Source of the DNA: Actinomadura graeca
GTDB lineage: Bacteria > Actinomycetota > Actinomycetes > Streptosporangiales > Streptosporangiaceae
Assembly: GCF_019175365.1 (NCBI RefSeq)
Contig: NZ_CP059572.1
Span: 3,100,001 to 3,164,000 of the forward strand
Length of the DNA: 64,000 bases
Direction of reading: 5' to 3'
The position numbers were made by a program, and so were the translations under genes. Under the pieces are notes generated by a model. It did not search any database. It saw only the letters and a program-made list of their open reading frames with translations, and was not told where the DNA came from. Shown piece after piece: positions 44,922 to 53,153 of the stretch (positions within the stretch are counted from its first letter, which is position 1; each line of letters begins with the position of its first letter).

Positions 44922-46784
44922 TCAGGCGTCCGCGGCGTTCAGCTGGTCCATGATGATGATCACGCCGCGGATCCCGGAGCGCTCGTCGCGCAGGGCGACC
45001 GCCTGGACGGTGAGCCGGACGGGGCGCCCGCGGCGGTTCACCGCGTCGAGGGTGACCTCCAGCCCGCCGGAGTCCGCCTCGCCGGTGAGGAGCCGCCGCA
45101 GCGACGGGAGGACTTCCCGCACGGGCAGGCCGATGTCCAGGGACGCCAGTTCGTGGCCCTGCGTCTCCTCGGCCCGCATCCCCCACAGCTCCTCGGCCCC
45201 GGTGTTCCACACCTGGACCCGCAGGTCCCGGTCCACCACCACGGCCGCGGAGCCGAGGCTGCGCAGCACGGAGCTGAGGAAGGAGTTCGCGGAGTCGAGC
45301 TCCTCGGTGCGCGCGCGGAGCGCGTCGTTGATCTCCTGGAGCTCGTCGTTCGTGGACTGGAGCTCCTCGTTCATCGTCTCCAGTTCCTCGTTCGTCGACT
45401 GGAGCTCCTCATTCGTGGTCTCCAGCTCTTCGTTCGCGGACTGGAGCTCCTCGTTGGTGGTCTCCAGCTCCTCGTTGAGCGACTGGAGTTCCTCGTAGGC
45501 GCGTTCCAGCTCGCGGTTCGAGTGCTCCAGCTCGTCGCGCAGCCTGCGGTAATGGGTCACGTCCGAGAAGCTGATCCCGACCCCGACCGCCTCGCCGGGC
45601 TGGCGGAACAGCGGGACGACCTGGACGTGGTAGACGCTGGGGTCCGTCCCCGCGGTCCGGTGCCAGACGATGTCGCGGAGCTCCGCCGGGCGGCCGTCCT
45701 TGCGGACCTGCTCGATCACCGACCGCATCTCGACCGGCCGGTAGGAGACCTCCAGATCGTGGAACGGACGTCCGATATCGCGCGGGCGCAGGTTGAACAG
45801 CAGCTCCGCGCGGGCGTTGGCGACCGCCAGGTTGCCCGCCAGGTCGACGGCGAGCTGCGCGACCGGGCCCGCGTTGAGCGCCGCCTGCTCCAGCCGGGTC
45901 GGCGACGTCTTGACCGGCCGCTCGACCTCGTCCCACGCCTTGTGCGCGGCGCCGTGCGCCCGCCGGCTCGGGATCTTGCGGAAGAGGCGCTTGCGCAGAT
46001 CGATCGGCTCGAACCGGTCGCCGTGGTTGAGGAGCATCTCGGCCTTGCCGAGGAAGAGGTAGCCCGGACTCCCCAGCGCGAAGTGGAAGCGCCTGATCAC
46101 CCCGGTCTGCGTCTCGGCGTTGAAGTACATCAGCGTGTTGCGCGCCACGAGCAGGTCGACGCGGGAGATCGGCGCGTCGTGCGTGAGGTCGTTGCGGCCG
46201 AAGATCACCTGCCTCCGCAGGTCGCGGCGGAACGCGTACTTCGGCCCCGCGGGCTCGAAGTAGGTGCGGCGCAGGTCCTCGGGCAGCTCGGCGACCTGCC
46301 GCTCGGAGTAGACGCCCGCCCGCGCTTGCTGCAGCGCGTCCTCGTCCAGGTCGGTGGCGTAGATCTTGACACGCTCGCGGAACTCGTCGGGGCCGAGCGC
46401 CTCGGCGAGCACGATCGCCAGCGTGTACGCCTCCTCGCCGGTGGCGCACCCGGCGCTCCAGATCCGGATCGGGCGGGACGGGTCCTTCGCGGCGAGCATC
46501 TCGGGCAGGACGGTCTCGCGGAGCGCCTGCCACGCGGGCGGGTCCCGGAAGAAGGACGTGACGTTGATCAGCAGGCTGTCGAACAGGCGGGCGAACTCCT
46601 CCGGCTCCAGCTCCAGGAAGTCCCGGTACTCCCCGACCTCCGCCAGCCCGAGGGCGTCCATCCGCCGCTTGATCCGCCGGGTGAGCGTCGTCGGCTTGTA
46701 CCCCGTGAAGTCGAAGCCGCGGGTCTCCTTGAGCATCAGCAGCAGATCTTCGAACTCGTGATCGTCACTCTGTTCCTCCGCCAC
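44922..46784 (-). CDS. CheR-type methyltransferase fused to coiled coil and PAS domains (620 aa)
   Basis: Residues 1-275 are a CheR methyltransferase: RRIKRRMDALGL, LLINVTSFFRDPPAW, IWSAGCATGEEAYTLAI (SAM site), IYATDLDEDAL and VARNTLMYF. A PAS-like domain follows (about 325-430), then a near-perfect heptad coiled coil built on NEELETT/NEELQST, then a second PAS domain (about 500-620). The start is a GTG at 46784. This CheR-PAS architecture is known from hybrid CheB/CheR regulators and histidine kinases. Here it has no kinase domain and no receptor gene nearby. It is followed by a CheB gene, so the pair may control a protein methylation switch. Confidence 0.9.
   Translation of the reverse strand: MAEEQSDDHEFEDLLLMLKETRGFDFTGYKPTTLTRRIKRRMDALGLAEVGEYRDFLELEPEEFARLFDSLLINVTSFFRDPPAWQALRETVLPEMLAAKDPSRPIRIWSAGCATGEEAYTLAIVLAEALGPDEFRERVKIYATDLDEDALQQARAGVYSERQVAELPEDLRRTYFEPAGPKYAFRRDLRRQVIFGRNDLTHDAPISRVDLLVARNTLMYFNAETQTGVIRRFHFALGSPGYLFLGKAEMLLNHGDRFEPIDLRKRLFRKIPSRRAHGAAHKAWDEVERPVKTSPTRLEQAALNAGPVAQLAVDLAGNLAVANARAELLFNLRPRDIGRPFHDLEVSYRPVEMRSVIEQVRKDGRPAELRDIVWHRTAGTDPSVYHVQVVPLFRQPGEAVGVGISFSDVTHYRRLRDELEHSNRELERAYEELQSLNEELETTNEELQSANEELETTNEELQSTNEELETMNEELQSTNDELQEINDALRARTEELDSANSFLSSVLRSLGSAAVVVDRDLRVQVWNTGAEELWGMRAEETQGHELASLDIGLPVREVLPSLRRLLTGEADSGGLEVTLDAVNRRGRPVRLTVQAVALRDERSGIRGVIIIMDQLNAADA
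45328..45495 (-). repeat. 21-bp repeats encoding the CheR-PAS coiled coil
   Basis: About eight consecutive 21-base units encode seven-residue repeats of the NEELQS/NEELET kind. The unit is a strict heptad with Leu at one position and Glu/Asn pairs, giving a signalling helix of about 56 residues between the two PAS domains. The repeated DNA is under coding constraint and should not be read as a minisatellite. Confidence 0.85.
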
Positions 46785-46843
46785 CGTGAAAGCCTACGCT
46801 CACGGCGCGGCCGGTGAGCGGATCCGGGCCCGTGCCGGTACCG

Positions 46844-47875
46844 TCACCCCGCGCCGTTCCCGGTCTCGCCCCTGCCGCCCACCTCGTCGGGGACGGGCGG
46901 CGAGAGCTCCTCGATCAGGGAGCGGATCGTCGCCAGCGCCTCGCCGCTCTCCCGCGAGGAGGCACGGAAGACGTCCGCCGACCTGAGGTGGCCGCGCTCC
47001 TCGGCCGCGGCCGCCATCCGCTCGGTCAGGCGCACCCGCTCCTCCAGCCGCAGCGCCGCGATCCACAGCGCCCGCTCCACCGCCTCGTCCTGGCCGCCGA
47101 GGAGGCTGGCCGCCGACCAGCCGTGGCCCAGCCGGCACGCGTACCGGACGGGCCGGGTGTCCGAGCGGACGTTCAGGGGGCCGCCGCATTCGGGGCAGGT
47201 CATGCCGCTCCAGCTTCCGGGCGGATCCGCGGCCGCGGGCTCGGGCTCCAGGAAGCTCTCGGCGTCCACCTGGCGCGTCCGCGGCCGCGCGGCCACGACC
47301 GGCGTGCGGCTCTGCTCGGCGAGGAACGCCCCGATCTCCGCGGCCGGGAGGGCGACGGCGTGCCCGGTCGCGGCCAGCGCCGCGCGGGGCATCCCGTCAT
47401 AGGAGCTGTCGGCGGGGTCCTGGACGGCCACGATCCCGCCGGCGTCCTCGACCGCCGCGCAGCCCGCCGCGCCGTCGTCCAGCAGGCCGCTGAGGACGAC
47501 CCCCACGACCCTGGACCCGCGGGCGGACGCGGCGCTCTGGAAGAGCGGGTCGGCGGCCGGGCGGTGGCCGTGCTGCCGGGGCCCGTGGGACAGGCGGATC
47601 ACGTCGCCCTCGACGAGGAGGTGGCGGTCGGGCGGGGCGACGTAGATCCGGCCGGGCTCCAGGGCCTCGCCGTCGACGGCGGCGGCCGCGGGCAGCCACC
47701 CGGCCCGGTCGAGGATGCCCGGGAGCGCCCGCCCTCCGGTCGGGGGGACGTGCAGGACCACGAGCACGGCGGCAGGGAGCTTCGGCGGCAGGCCCGCCAT
47801 CACGGTCTGCAGGGCCTGGATCCCCCCGGCCGAGGCGGCGATGACCACCGTGTCGCGCCCGGGTGCCGTGTCCAT
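46844..47875 (-). CDS. CheB-type methylesterase with C-terminal zinc ribbon (343 aa)
   Basis: Residues 1-185 are a CheB catalytic domain without receiver: VIAASAGGIQALQTVMAGLP (Ser), VVLHVPP (His), SHGPRQHGHRPAADPLFQSAA and GVVLSGLLDDGAAGCAAV (Asp). After a linker there is a Cys-rich segment (MTCPECGGPLNV...YACRLGHGWS) with CPEC and Cys-x3-His ligands suggesting a zinc ribbon, then a helical tail. The ATG at 47875 has GGGAG 5 bases upstream. This CheB-zinc-ribbon form is frequent in actinomycetes that lack chemotaxis and pairs with CheR-PAS proteins. Lack of a receiver suggests constitutive or small-molecule control. Confidence 0.9.
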   Translation of the reverse strand: MDTAPGRDTVVIAASAGGIQALQTVMAGLPPKLPAAVLVVLHVPPTGGRALPGILDRAGWLPAAAAVDGEALEPGRIYVAPPDRHLLVEGDVIRLSHGPRQHGHRPAADPLFQSAASARGSRVVGVVLSGLLDDGAAGCAAVEDAGGIVAVQDPADSSYDGMPRAALAATGHAVALPAAEIGAFLAEQSRTPVVAARPRTRQVDAESFLEPEPAAADPPGSWSGMTCPECGGPLNVRSDTRPVRYACRLGHGWSAASLLGGQDEAVERALWIAALRLEERVRLTERMAAAAEERGHLRSADVFRASSRESGEALATIRSLIEELSPPVPDEVGGRGETGNGAG

Positions 47876-47904
47876 ATGCGCTCCCACGCCCCGCGGGGAC
47901 CGGC

Positions 47905-48291
47905 CTATGTGCGGTGCGTCCGGGAATCCGCGCGCAGCCTGGCCGCGGCCGTCCGGTCCTCGTCGGCGAGGCCGTGGTGCACGCGCGCGCGGTCGAGATG
48001 ACGCTCGACGTCCCCGATCCCGATTTCGGCCAGGTACTCGTGCAAGGCGGCCGCGCGTTCGTGCGCCTCGCCCGCGCTGGCGTACGCGGCGATCGTCGCC
48101 TCGGTGGCCCGGTCCCTGCGCGAGGCGGCCTGCCCGGCCCTCGCGGCGGAGTGGACGAGGCCGGTCGCCGGTGGCCCGCCGTCCGCGGACCCGTCCAGCT
48201 CACTGCTCCGGGCCCGCAGCTCCCGCAGCCGCTCCCGGATCTGGCCGAGCCGCCGGGCGGACGAGTACTGGCCTGGGCCACCGAAGTTCAT
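47905..48291 (-). CDS. Small helical protein of unknown function (128 aa)
   Basis: The ATG at 48291 begins MNFGGPGQYSSARRLGQIRERLRELRARSSELDG, a charged helix that could form a coiled coil, followed by a linker and RDRATEATIAAYASAGEAHERAAALHEYLAEIGIGDVERHLDRARVHHGLADEDRTAAARLRADSRT. The second half is helical and Ala/His-rich. No family is recognised. It lies 29 bases upstream of cheB on the same strand and may be cotranscribed with cheB and cheR-PAS. The longer frame toward 48345 has an unlikely start. Confidence 0.7.
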   Translation of the reverse strand: MNFGGPGQYSSARRLGQIRERLRELRARSSELDGSADGGPPATGLVHSAARAGQAASRRDRATEATIAAYASAGEAHERAAALHEYLAEIGIGDVERHLDRARVHHGLADEDRTAAARLRADSRTHRT

Positions 48292-48356
48292 TCTCTGATA
48301 TATCCCCCATGGGTGAGGGATGGACACCGGAGATCGGAAGAGCATTCCATGGAGTC

Positions 48357-49298
48357 ATGGAGCACTTGCCTCTTCCCGACCCGGATCTGGTGCGCGCCGC
48401 GCGCCGGCATCTCACGTCCCGCTATGCCTCGGGCGTCGAGGCCGTGTTGTGGGAGATGCACAAGCATCCGATGCACGACCTGGACGCCGTCGGCAGGGTG
48501 CTGGAGTCCGAGACGGGACCGTCCGCCACCGACGACGACGGCACCGCCTCTGACGACGGCGCCGGCGACACCGCCGGGGACGAGGGGACGCGGCGACCGG
48601 CCGGGCCCGCGTCGGCGATGGACGTCGGCGCGGCGTTCATGGTCCTGCTGGCCGCCCGGCAGGACACCGACCGGCTGGAGGCGGCGCTTTTCGGGCGTGC
48701 ACTGCACCTGGGCCTGGGATACGAGCAGATCGCCGCGGTGCTGGGCCTGCCGGACGCCCGGACGGCGCGCCGCCGCCACGAGGAGATCCTCGACCGCGCC
48801 CGGGCGCCGTCGGCCGGGCGCAGGGCACCGCTGGACGAGCGCAGCGCCCAGCGCAGGGCACGTGACCTGGCGGTCCGCCGGCGCGCCGAGGAGACGGCCC
48901 AGAGGGCCGACGAAGCGGCGCGCCTCATAAGGCGGCTCCTGCGCTCGCAGGTCCCGGAGCTGATGCCGGACTCCGGCGAACCCCTGTCGGACAAGAAGCT
49001 GTTCTGGCAGGACCCCGAGGAGCAGTCGCTGGAGGCGCCGAGCCGGGTGACCCCGTCCCCGGTGGGCGACGACGACGGGGGCGGCGACGCGGCCGGGCTG
49101 GCGGCGCGGCGGGCCGAGCAGGCCCGGCGGTTCAACGCCGCCGCGGGCGAATCGGCGGCGCGTGCGCGTGAGGAGGCGGCTCGGCGCCGGGAGGAGGCGG
49201 CTCAGGCGGGTCGGGGCGATGTCACCGGACACCGGCGCCTGGCCGACGGTAGGCGGGGGGCCGCGCAGGACGACTGCGACGACCTGCCGGACGGCTGA
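48357..49298 (+). CDS. Hypothetical protein with a sigma-4-like HTH segment (313 aa)
   Basis: The protein starts MEHLPLPDPDLVRAARRHLTSRYASGVEAVLW and includes an Asp/Gly/Thr-rich linker. A region near residues 110-145 (ALHLGLGYEQIAAVLGLPDARTARRRHEEI) resembles the helix-turn-helix of sigma region 4 or a LuxR-like turn. The rest is Arg/Ala/Glu-rich and likely helical, ending DDCDDLPDG. The ATG at 48357 was preferred over the one at 48309 because the latter leaves only 17 bases to the divergent gene. No ribosome site is clear. It is probably a DNA-associated helper protein; the function is unknown. Confidence 0.65.
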   Translation: MEHLPLPDPDLVRAARRHLTSRYASGVEAVLWEMHKHPMHDLDAVGRVLESETGPSATDDDGTASDDGAGDTAGDEGTRRPAGPASAMDVGAAFMVLLAARQDTDRLEAALFGRALHLGLGYEQIAAVLGLPDARTARRRHEEILDRARAPSAGRRAPLDERSAQRRARDLAVRRRAEETAQRADEAARLIRRLLRSQVPELMPDSGEPLSDKKLFWQDPEEQSLEAPSRVTPSPVGDDDGGGDAAGLAARRAEQARRFNAAAGESAARAREEAARRREEAAQAGRGDVTGHRRLADGRRGAAQDDCDDLPDG

Positions 49299-49321
49299 GG
49301 GGTGCCGTGCGGCGGGCGGTC

Positions 49322-50074
49322 CTACCCGGGGTCCGCCGCCGGGCCGTGATCGAAGGTGAAGCGGGGCCCGGGAAGCCCGCTGGGCTCGACGGGTTCCTCA
49401 GGGACGCGCCGGATGCCGAGCATGTCGGCCACCGCGTTGCGGAGTCCCGGCAGGCGGGCGTACAGGACGTCGCCCGGGCAGGAGGTCTTGTTGTAGTCGC
49501 GGTGCCCGACGATCGCCGAGTGCGGGTTGAGGTCGTACTGCGCGCACAGCCACGTGCAGGTCTCGACGAGGGTGTCCCACAGGGCCCCGGTGGGCCGCTC
49601 GGTCATGTAGGTGCCCTCGTTCTCGATCCCGATCGTGTGGTCGTTGTGGCCGAGCGTGTGCGCCCCGACGACGAGGTCGTCGTCCCTGATGGAGGTCAGG
49701 GTGCCGTTGTGCCCCTCCATGAGGTGGCCGCCGCGGCTGATCGTGAGCTGCTGGCCGATGTCCTCCCAGCCGTTGGTGTCCATGTGGAACTTCTGGATCG
49801 AGCGGGACAGCGCGGCGGCGTGCTTGGTCGAGGTGTCGGCGGAGTTCGCCGTGGCGGTGTGGTGGACGACGATGTGGTCGGGTCTTCGGTTCAGCACGGT
49901 GGGACCCTTCTTGGGCGCCCGCGCGTGCCACGCGGCGCGGGTGTACAGGCGGGGCGCGGACTGCGCCGAGGGCATGGGGAGCGGGCCGGTCACGGGACCG
50001 AGCAGCGCCCCTCCCGCGACCACGGCCGTGCCCCCCAGCAGGCGCCGGCGGGTGAGACGGATATCCGCCGTCAT
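49322..50074 (-). CDS. Tat-exported N-acetylmuramoyl-L-alanine amidase, PGRP type (250 aa)
   Basis: The signal sequence has the twin-arginine pattern TRRRLLGG followed by TAVVAGGALLGPV. The amidase_2/PGRP domain has IVVHHTATANS (first His ligand), VGAHTLGHNDHTIGIENEG and IVGHRDYNKTSCPGD, giving the second His and Cys ligands of the zinc site. It cleaves the bond between muramic acid and the peptide stem, outside the cell. It converges with the previous gene with 23 bases between. It is a single-domain enzyme with an unstructured tail and has no binding domain visible. Confidence 0.94.
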   Translation of the reverse strand: MTADIRLTRRRLLGGTAVVAGGALLGPVTGPLPMPSAQSAPRLYTRAAWHARAPKKGPTVLNRRPDHIVVHHTATANSADTSTKHAAALSRSIQKFHMDTNGWEDIGQQLTISRGGHLMEGHNGTLTSIRDDDLVVGAHTLGHNDHTIGIENEGTYMTERPTGALWDTLVETCTWLCAQYDLNPHSAIVGHRDYNKTSCPGDVLYARLPGLRNAVADMLGIRRVPEEPVEPSGLPGPRFTFDHGPAADPG

Positions 50075-50356
50075 GAACGGAACCTCCAGTCATCGGACAG
50101 CCATCAGATGATCTTGAGGGAGGTTACACAAATGGCATGCCGCTTATGCCGACATTCCGGAAATTGCACTTGAATGCGGCACGACAAAGGACACACCGGG
50201 GATCCGATCGGCGCCCGCGCCGGGGCCCCGGCCGGCAGCCTGAGATGCGCGGCATGACGCTGCGGGCCCCTTCGAGCGCGCAGCGGAGTCGAAAGTCAAC
50301 ACCGTCCGGCGGCCGCCGGGCGATGGGCGACGGGCGACGGCGGCCGGTCCTCGCCG

Positions 50357-50791
50357 TCAGCCGATCCGCTCGCCGTAGACGTGCTCGACGGCCATCACCA
50401 TGAGGACCCTGCGGTCGGACACCATCACCGACCGGTACTCCTCCCAGTCGGGGTGCTCTCCGGCGGCGGCGCGGTAATAGTCCACCAGCGCCTCGACCTC
50501 GGGACCGCGGGGGTCGGTCCCCGGCCCGGTGAGCGTCACGGTTCCCTCGGCGGTCGCCCACGCCCGGCCGTCCGCGCTGGTGACCTCCAGCGCCGCCCGC
50601 GGGTCCCGGCGCAGGTTCGCCGTCTTGGCCCGTCCCTCGGTCATCGAGACGTAGAGCAGGCCCGCCGCCCGGTCGTAGAAGGGCATCACGGGGGACAGCT
50701 GCGGTCGGCCGTCCGACTTGATGGTGGCGAGGACTCCGAGCCTGCTCTCGGCGAGGAGCGCGTGCGGGTCGTGGGGCGTGGTGGTCGTCAT
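50357..50791 (-). CDS. PPOX-class F420-dependent oxidoreductase (144 aa)
   Basis: This is a split-barrel flavin/deazaflavin-binding protein: LLAESRLGVLATIKSDGRPQLSPVMPFYD, LYVSMTEGRAKTANLRRDPRAALEVTS and VEALVDYYRAAAGEHPDWEEYRSVMV, ending in MVMAVEHVYGERI. These match the actinobacterial PPOX-class enzymes that use F420 rather than FMN. The ATG at 50791 has no strong ribosome site. Its substrate is not known. The gene stands alone between a 282-base empty stretch and the ribose operon. Confidence 0.9.
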   Translation of the reverse strand: MTTTTPHDPHALLAESRLGVLATIKSDGRPQLSPVMPFYDRAAGLLYVSMTEGRAKTANLRRDPRAALEVTSADGRAWATAEGTVTLTGPGTDPRGPEVEALVDYYRAAAGEHPDWEEYRSVMVSDRRVLMVMAVEHVYGERIG

Positions 50792-50931
50792 GGGACGATC
50801 ATCGGCCTTCACACCGGTGTGAGGGTCAAGGACGCGCCGGGCGCTTCCGGCGGACGGACGCGACCGGCGGACGGGCGGGGGCACCGCCCGTCCGCCGGCC
50901 TCGTCCTCGGTCTCGCGGCGGAGTCATTCCC

Positions 50932-52113
50932 TCATCGGCGCATGAGGTCGATGTAGAGGTTCCAGAAGGCGTCGCGGTCGATGTCGAACAGGATGCGGAC
51001 CTTCTGCGTGCCCGCCGGGAAGTTGCCCGGGTCGCCGAACGAGCGGCGCCGGGACTCCCCGTAGCCGATCGCGCGGCCGTAGTCGGGGCCGAAGTTGTCG
51101 TCGATGTCGAGGTAGCGCTCCTCGACCTTGGTGGCGATGGCCGGGTTCAGGTAGATGCCGGCCGTCAGGGCGTCCCACACGAACGAGCTGGACTGCGGGT
51201 TGCGCTCGAAGCGGGGGCCGTGCAGGTCCTTGTACATCTTCTTGAGGGGCGTCTCAGGCCCCGCGACGATCCGGTCGTACTCCTTCTTGGTGTAGAACAC
51301 CCGCTCGGCGATGTCGTTGGGGACGACCGTCTGCCTCTTGAAGGGGGTGCGGATGGTCATCTTGATGGCCTCCGGGTCGAACCACCAGTTGAACTCGGCG
51401 GCCGGGGAGGTGTTGCCCGGGATGTCGATCGCCCCGCCCATGTAGATGACCTCCTTCACCAGGGGGACGATCTCGGGGTGGGTCTTGACGGCGAGCGCGA
51501 TGTTGGTGGCCGGGCCCAGCACGAACAGCGTGACCTCGCCGGGGTTCTTCTTCACCTGGTCGACGATGAAGTCGGCCGCGGCCTCGCGGCTCGGCCTGCC
51601 CTTGGGGTAGCCGCCGTAGGGCGTCGACGCGAGCTTGAGGTAGGACTCGGGCCGCTTGCGCGAGAACGCCCCCATGTACTCGACGTTCCCGAAGAGCTTC
51701 TCCTCGGCGGGCAGCGTCGCCGCGCGGGAGGCGTTCAGCGGCTCCCCGGCGCCGACGACCACCGGGATCCGGCGCTCCCCGACGATTTCGAGCTGGCGGA
51801 GCGCGTAGGCGGTGCCCTCCTCCGACCAGGTGTTCCCGGCGACGATCGTCACGCCGAGGACGTTGCGGGGGTCGGCGTTGCGCAGCATGAACATGGCGGC
51901 CGCGTCGTCGTTGAGCTGGCCCATGTCGGTATCGATGATCACTTTGCCCTGCGGTCCGAGGGCGGACGCCGGCGCCTGGAGTGGCGCGGCCGGACGCTGG
52001 GCGGAGACGGCTGCCGGACGCTGGGAGGGGGCGGCGGCTGCTGTGGACGACATCGCGGTCAGCGCGGCGACCAGGACGGCCGACACGGTGAGCGCTGGGG
52101 TGGGGATCTTCAT
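50932..52113 (-). CDS. Secreted nucleoside hydrolase (393 aa)
   Basis: An N-terminal signal peptide (KIPTPALTVSAVLVAALTAMSSTAAAA, probably cut after AAA) and a Gln/Pro/Ala repeat linker precede a nucleoside hydrolase domain with IIDTDMGQLNDDAAAMF (calcium-binding Asp cluster), GVTIVAGNTWSEEG, LFVLGPATNIALA and FNWWFDPEAIKM. The family cleaves the N-glycosidic bond of ribonucleosides to give ribose and base. It is the last gene after the ribose permease, 26 bases downstream, so ribose set free outside could be taken up by the adjacent transporter. The ATG at 52113 has AGGAGA-like bases upstream. The linker contains SQRPAAVSAQRPAAP repeats. Confidence 0.93.
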   Translation of the reverse strand: MKIPTPALTVSAVLVAALTAMSSTAAAAPSQRPAAVSAQRPAAPLQAPASALGPQGKVIIDTDMGQLNDDAAAMFMLRNADPRNVLGVTIVAGNTWSEEGTAYALRQLEIVGERRIPVVVGAGEPLNASRAATLPAEEKLFGNVEYMGAFSRKRPESYLKLASTPYGGYPKGRPSREAAADFIVDQVKKNPGEVTLFVLGPATNIALAVKTHPEIVPLVKEVIYMGGAIDIPGNTSPAAEFNWWFDPEAIKMTIRTPFKRQTVVPNDIAERVFYTKKEYDRIVAGPETPLKKMYKDLHGPRFERNPQSSSFVWDALTAGIYLNPAIATKVEERYLDIDDNFGPDYGRAIGYGESRRRSFGDPGNFPAGTQKVRILFDIDRDAFWNLYIDLMRR

Positions 52114-52139
52114 GGGAGGTGTTTCTCCTTCTCTCCCGG

Positions 52140-53153
52140 TCAGGTGATGCGCTCGGCCAATTTGCGCCGGTACGCATCGATGACGACGGCGATCATGATC
52201 ACGCCCCCTGTGATCATGAGTCGCTGGAAGTCGGACACCCCCAGCAGGAGGAGCCCGTTGGTGAGCACGCCGAGCAGGCACGCGCCCAGGAACGTCCCGA
52301 TCATCGAGCCGCGGCCGCCGCTGAGGCTGGCGCCGCCGATCACGACGGCGGCGATGGCGTTCAGCTCGTAGCCCTGGCCGAGGATCGGGCTGGCGATGTT
52401 GAGCCGCGCCATGTAGGTGAGCGCGGCGACGCCGACGGTGAGGCCCGCGATGACGAACGCGAGCACCTTGATGACGCCGGTACGGTGCCCCGACAGCCGC
52501 ACCGCCTCCTCGTTGTCGCCGACGGCGTAGACGAGGCGCCCGAAGACCGTCCGGGTGAGGACGAACCAGCCGGCGCCCGCGAGGATCAGCGCGACCCAGA
52601 ACACCGCCGGGACCCACAGGATGGTGAGGGTCCCGAAGTCGTTGAACTGCCGGGGAAGGTCGTAGATGGTCTTGGCGTCGGTGAACTCCTGCGCGGCGCC
52701 GCGCGCCACGTACAGCATCCCGAGCGTGATGATGAAGGACGGCACCTTCCAGCGCTCGGACACAGCGCCGTTGACGAACCCGCACGCCGCGCCGATGGCG
52801 ACGCTCGCCAGCAGGGCCAGCAGGATCGCCGCCGGCACCGGCAGGCCGCCGTCGGTCATCACGGTGCCGGCGACCACCGCGCACAGCGCCAGCACGGAGC
52901 CGACCGACAGGTCGATCCCGCCGACGAGGATCACGAACGTCATCCCCACCGCGAGGATCGCGTTCAGCGTGATCTGGGTCATGATGTTGCGCAGGTTCTG
53001 CGTGGTGGCGAAGTCGCCGGCGGTGAGCGCGAAGATGAGCGTCAGCAGGACCAGGGCGATGCCGATGCCGGCCTCGCCCATGATCTGCCGGGCGAAGCGC
53101 GGGGTCCGCGCGGCGGGCTTCGCCTTCACCACCGGGGCGGCGGCGTTCGTCAT
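52140..53153 (-). CDS. rbsC: Ribose ABC transporter permease, RbsC type (337 aa)
   Basis: An integral membrane permease of the BPD_transp_2 type with about nine hydrophobic segments, including IGIALVLLTLIFALTA, ILAVGMTFVILVGGIDLSVGSVLALCAVV and AAVVIGGASLSGGRGS. The motif GGIDLSVGS and GG(A/T)SLSGGRG are characteristic of ribose/sugar permeases. The ATG overlaps the ATPase stop as ATGA. It would form the channel dimer for ribose uptake with the RbsA-type ATPase and the lipoprotein binding protein. Confidence 0.94.
   Translation of the reverse strand: MTNAAAPVVKAKPAARTPRFARQIMGEAGIGIALVLLTLIFALTAGDFATTQNLRNIMTQITLNAILAVGMTFVILVGGIDLSVGSVLALCAVVAGTVMTDGGLPVPAAILLALLASVAIGAACGFVNGAVSERWKVPSFIITLGMLYVARGAAQEFTDAKTIYDLPRQFNDFGTLTILWVPAVFWVALILAGAGWFVLTRTVFGRLVYAVGDNEEAVRLSGHRTGVIKVLAFVIAGLTVGVAALTYMARLNIASPILGQGYELNAIAAVVIGGASLSGGRGSMIGTFLGACLLGVLTNGLLLLGVSDFQRLMITGGVIMIAVVIDAYRRKLAERIT

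Noticed and set aside
45328..45495. Possible CRISPR-like or satellite repeat
   Set aside because: The 21-base repeats are in frame and encode a coiled coil of a known kind between PAS domains; there are no spacers.
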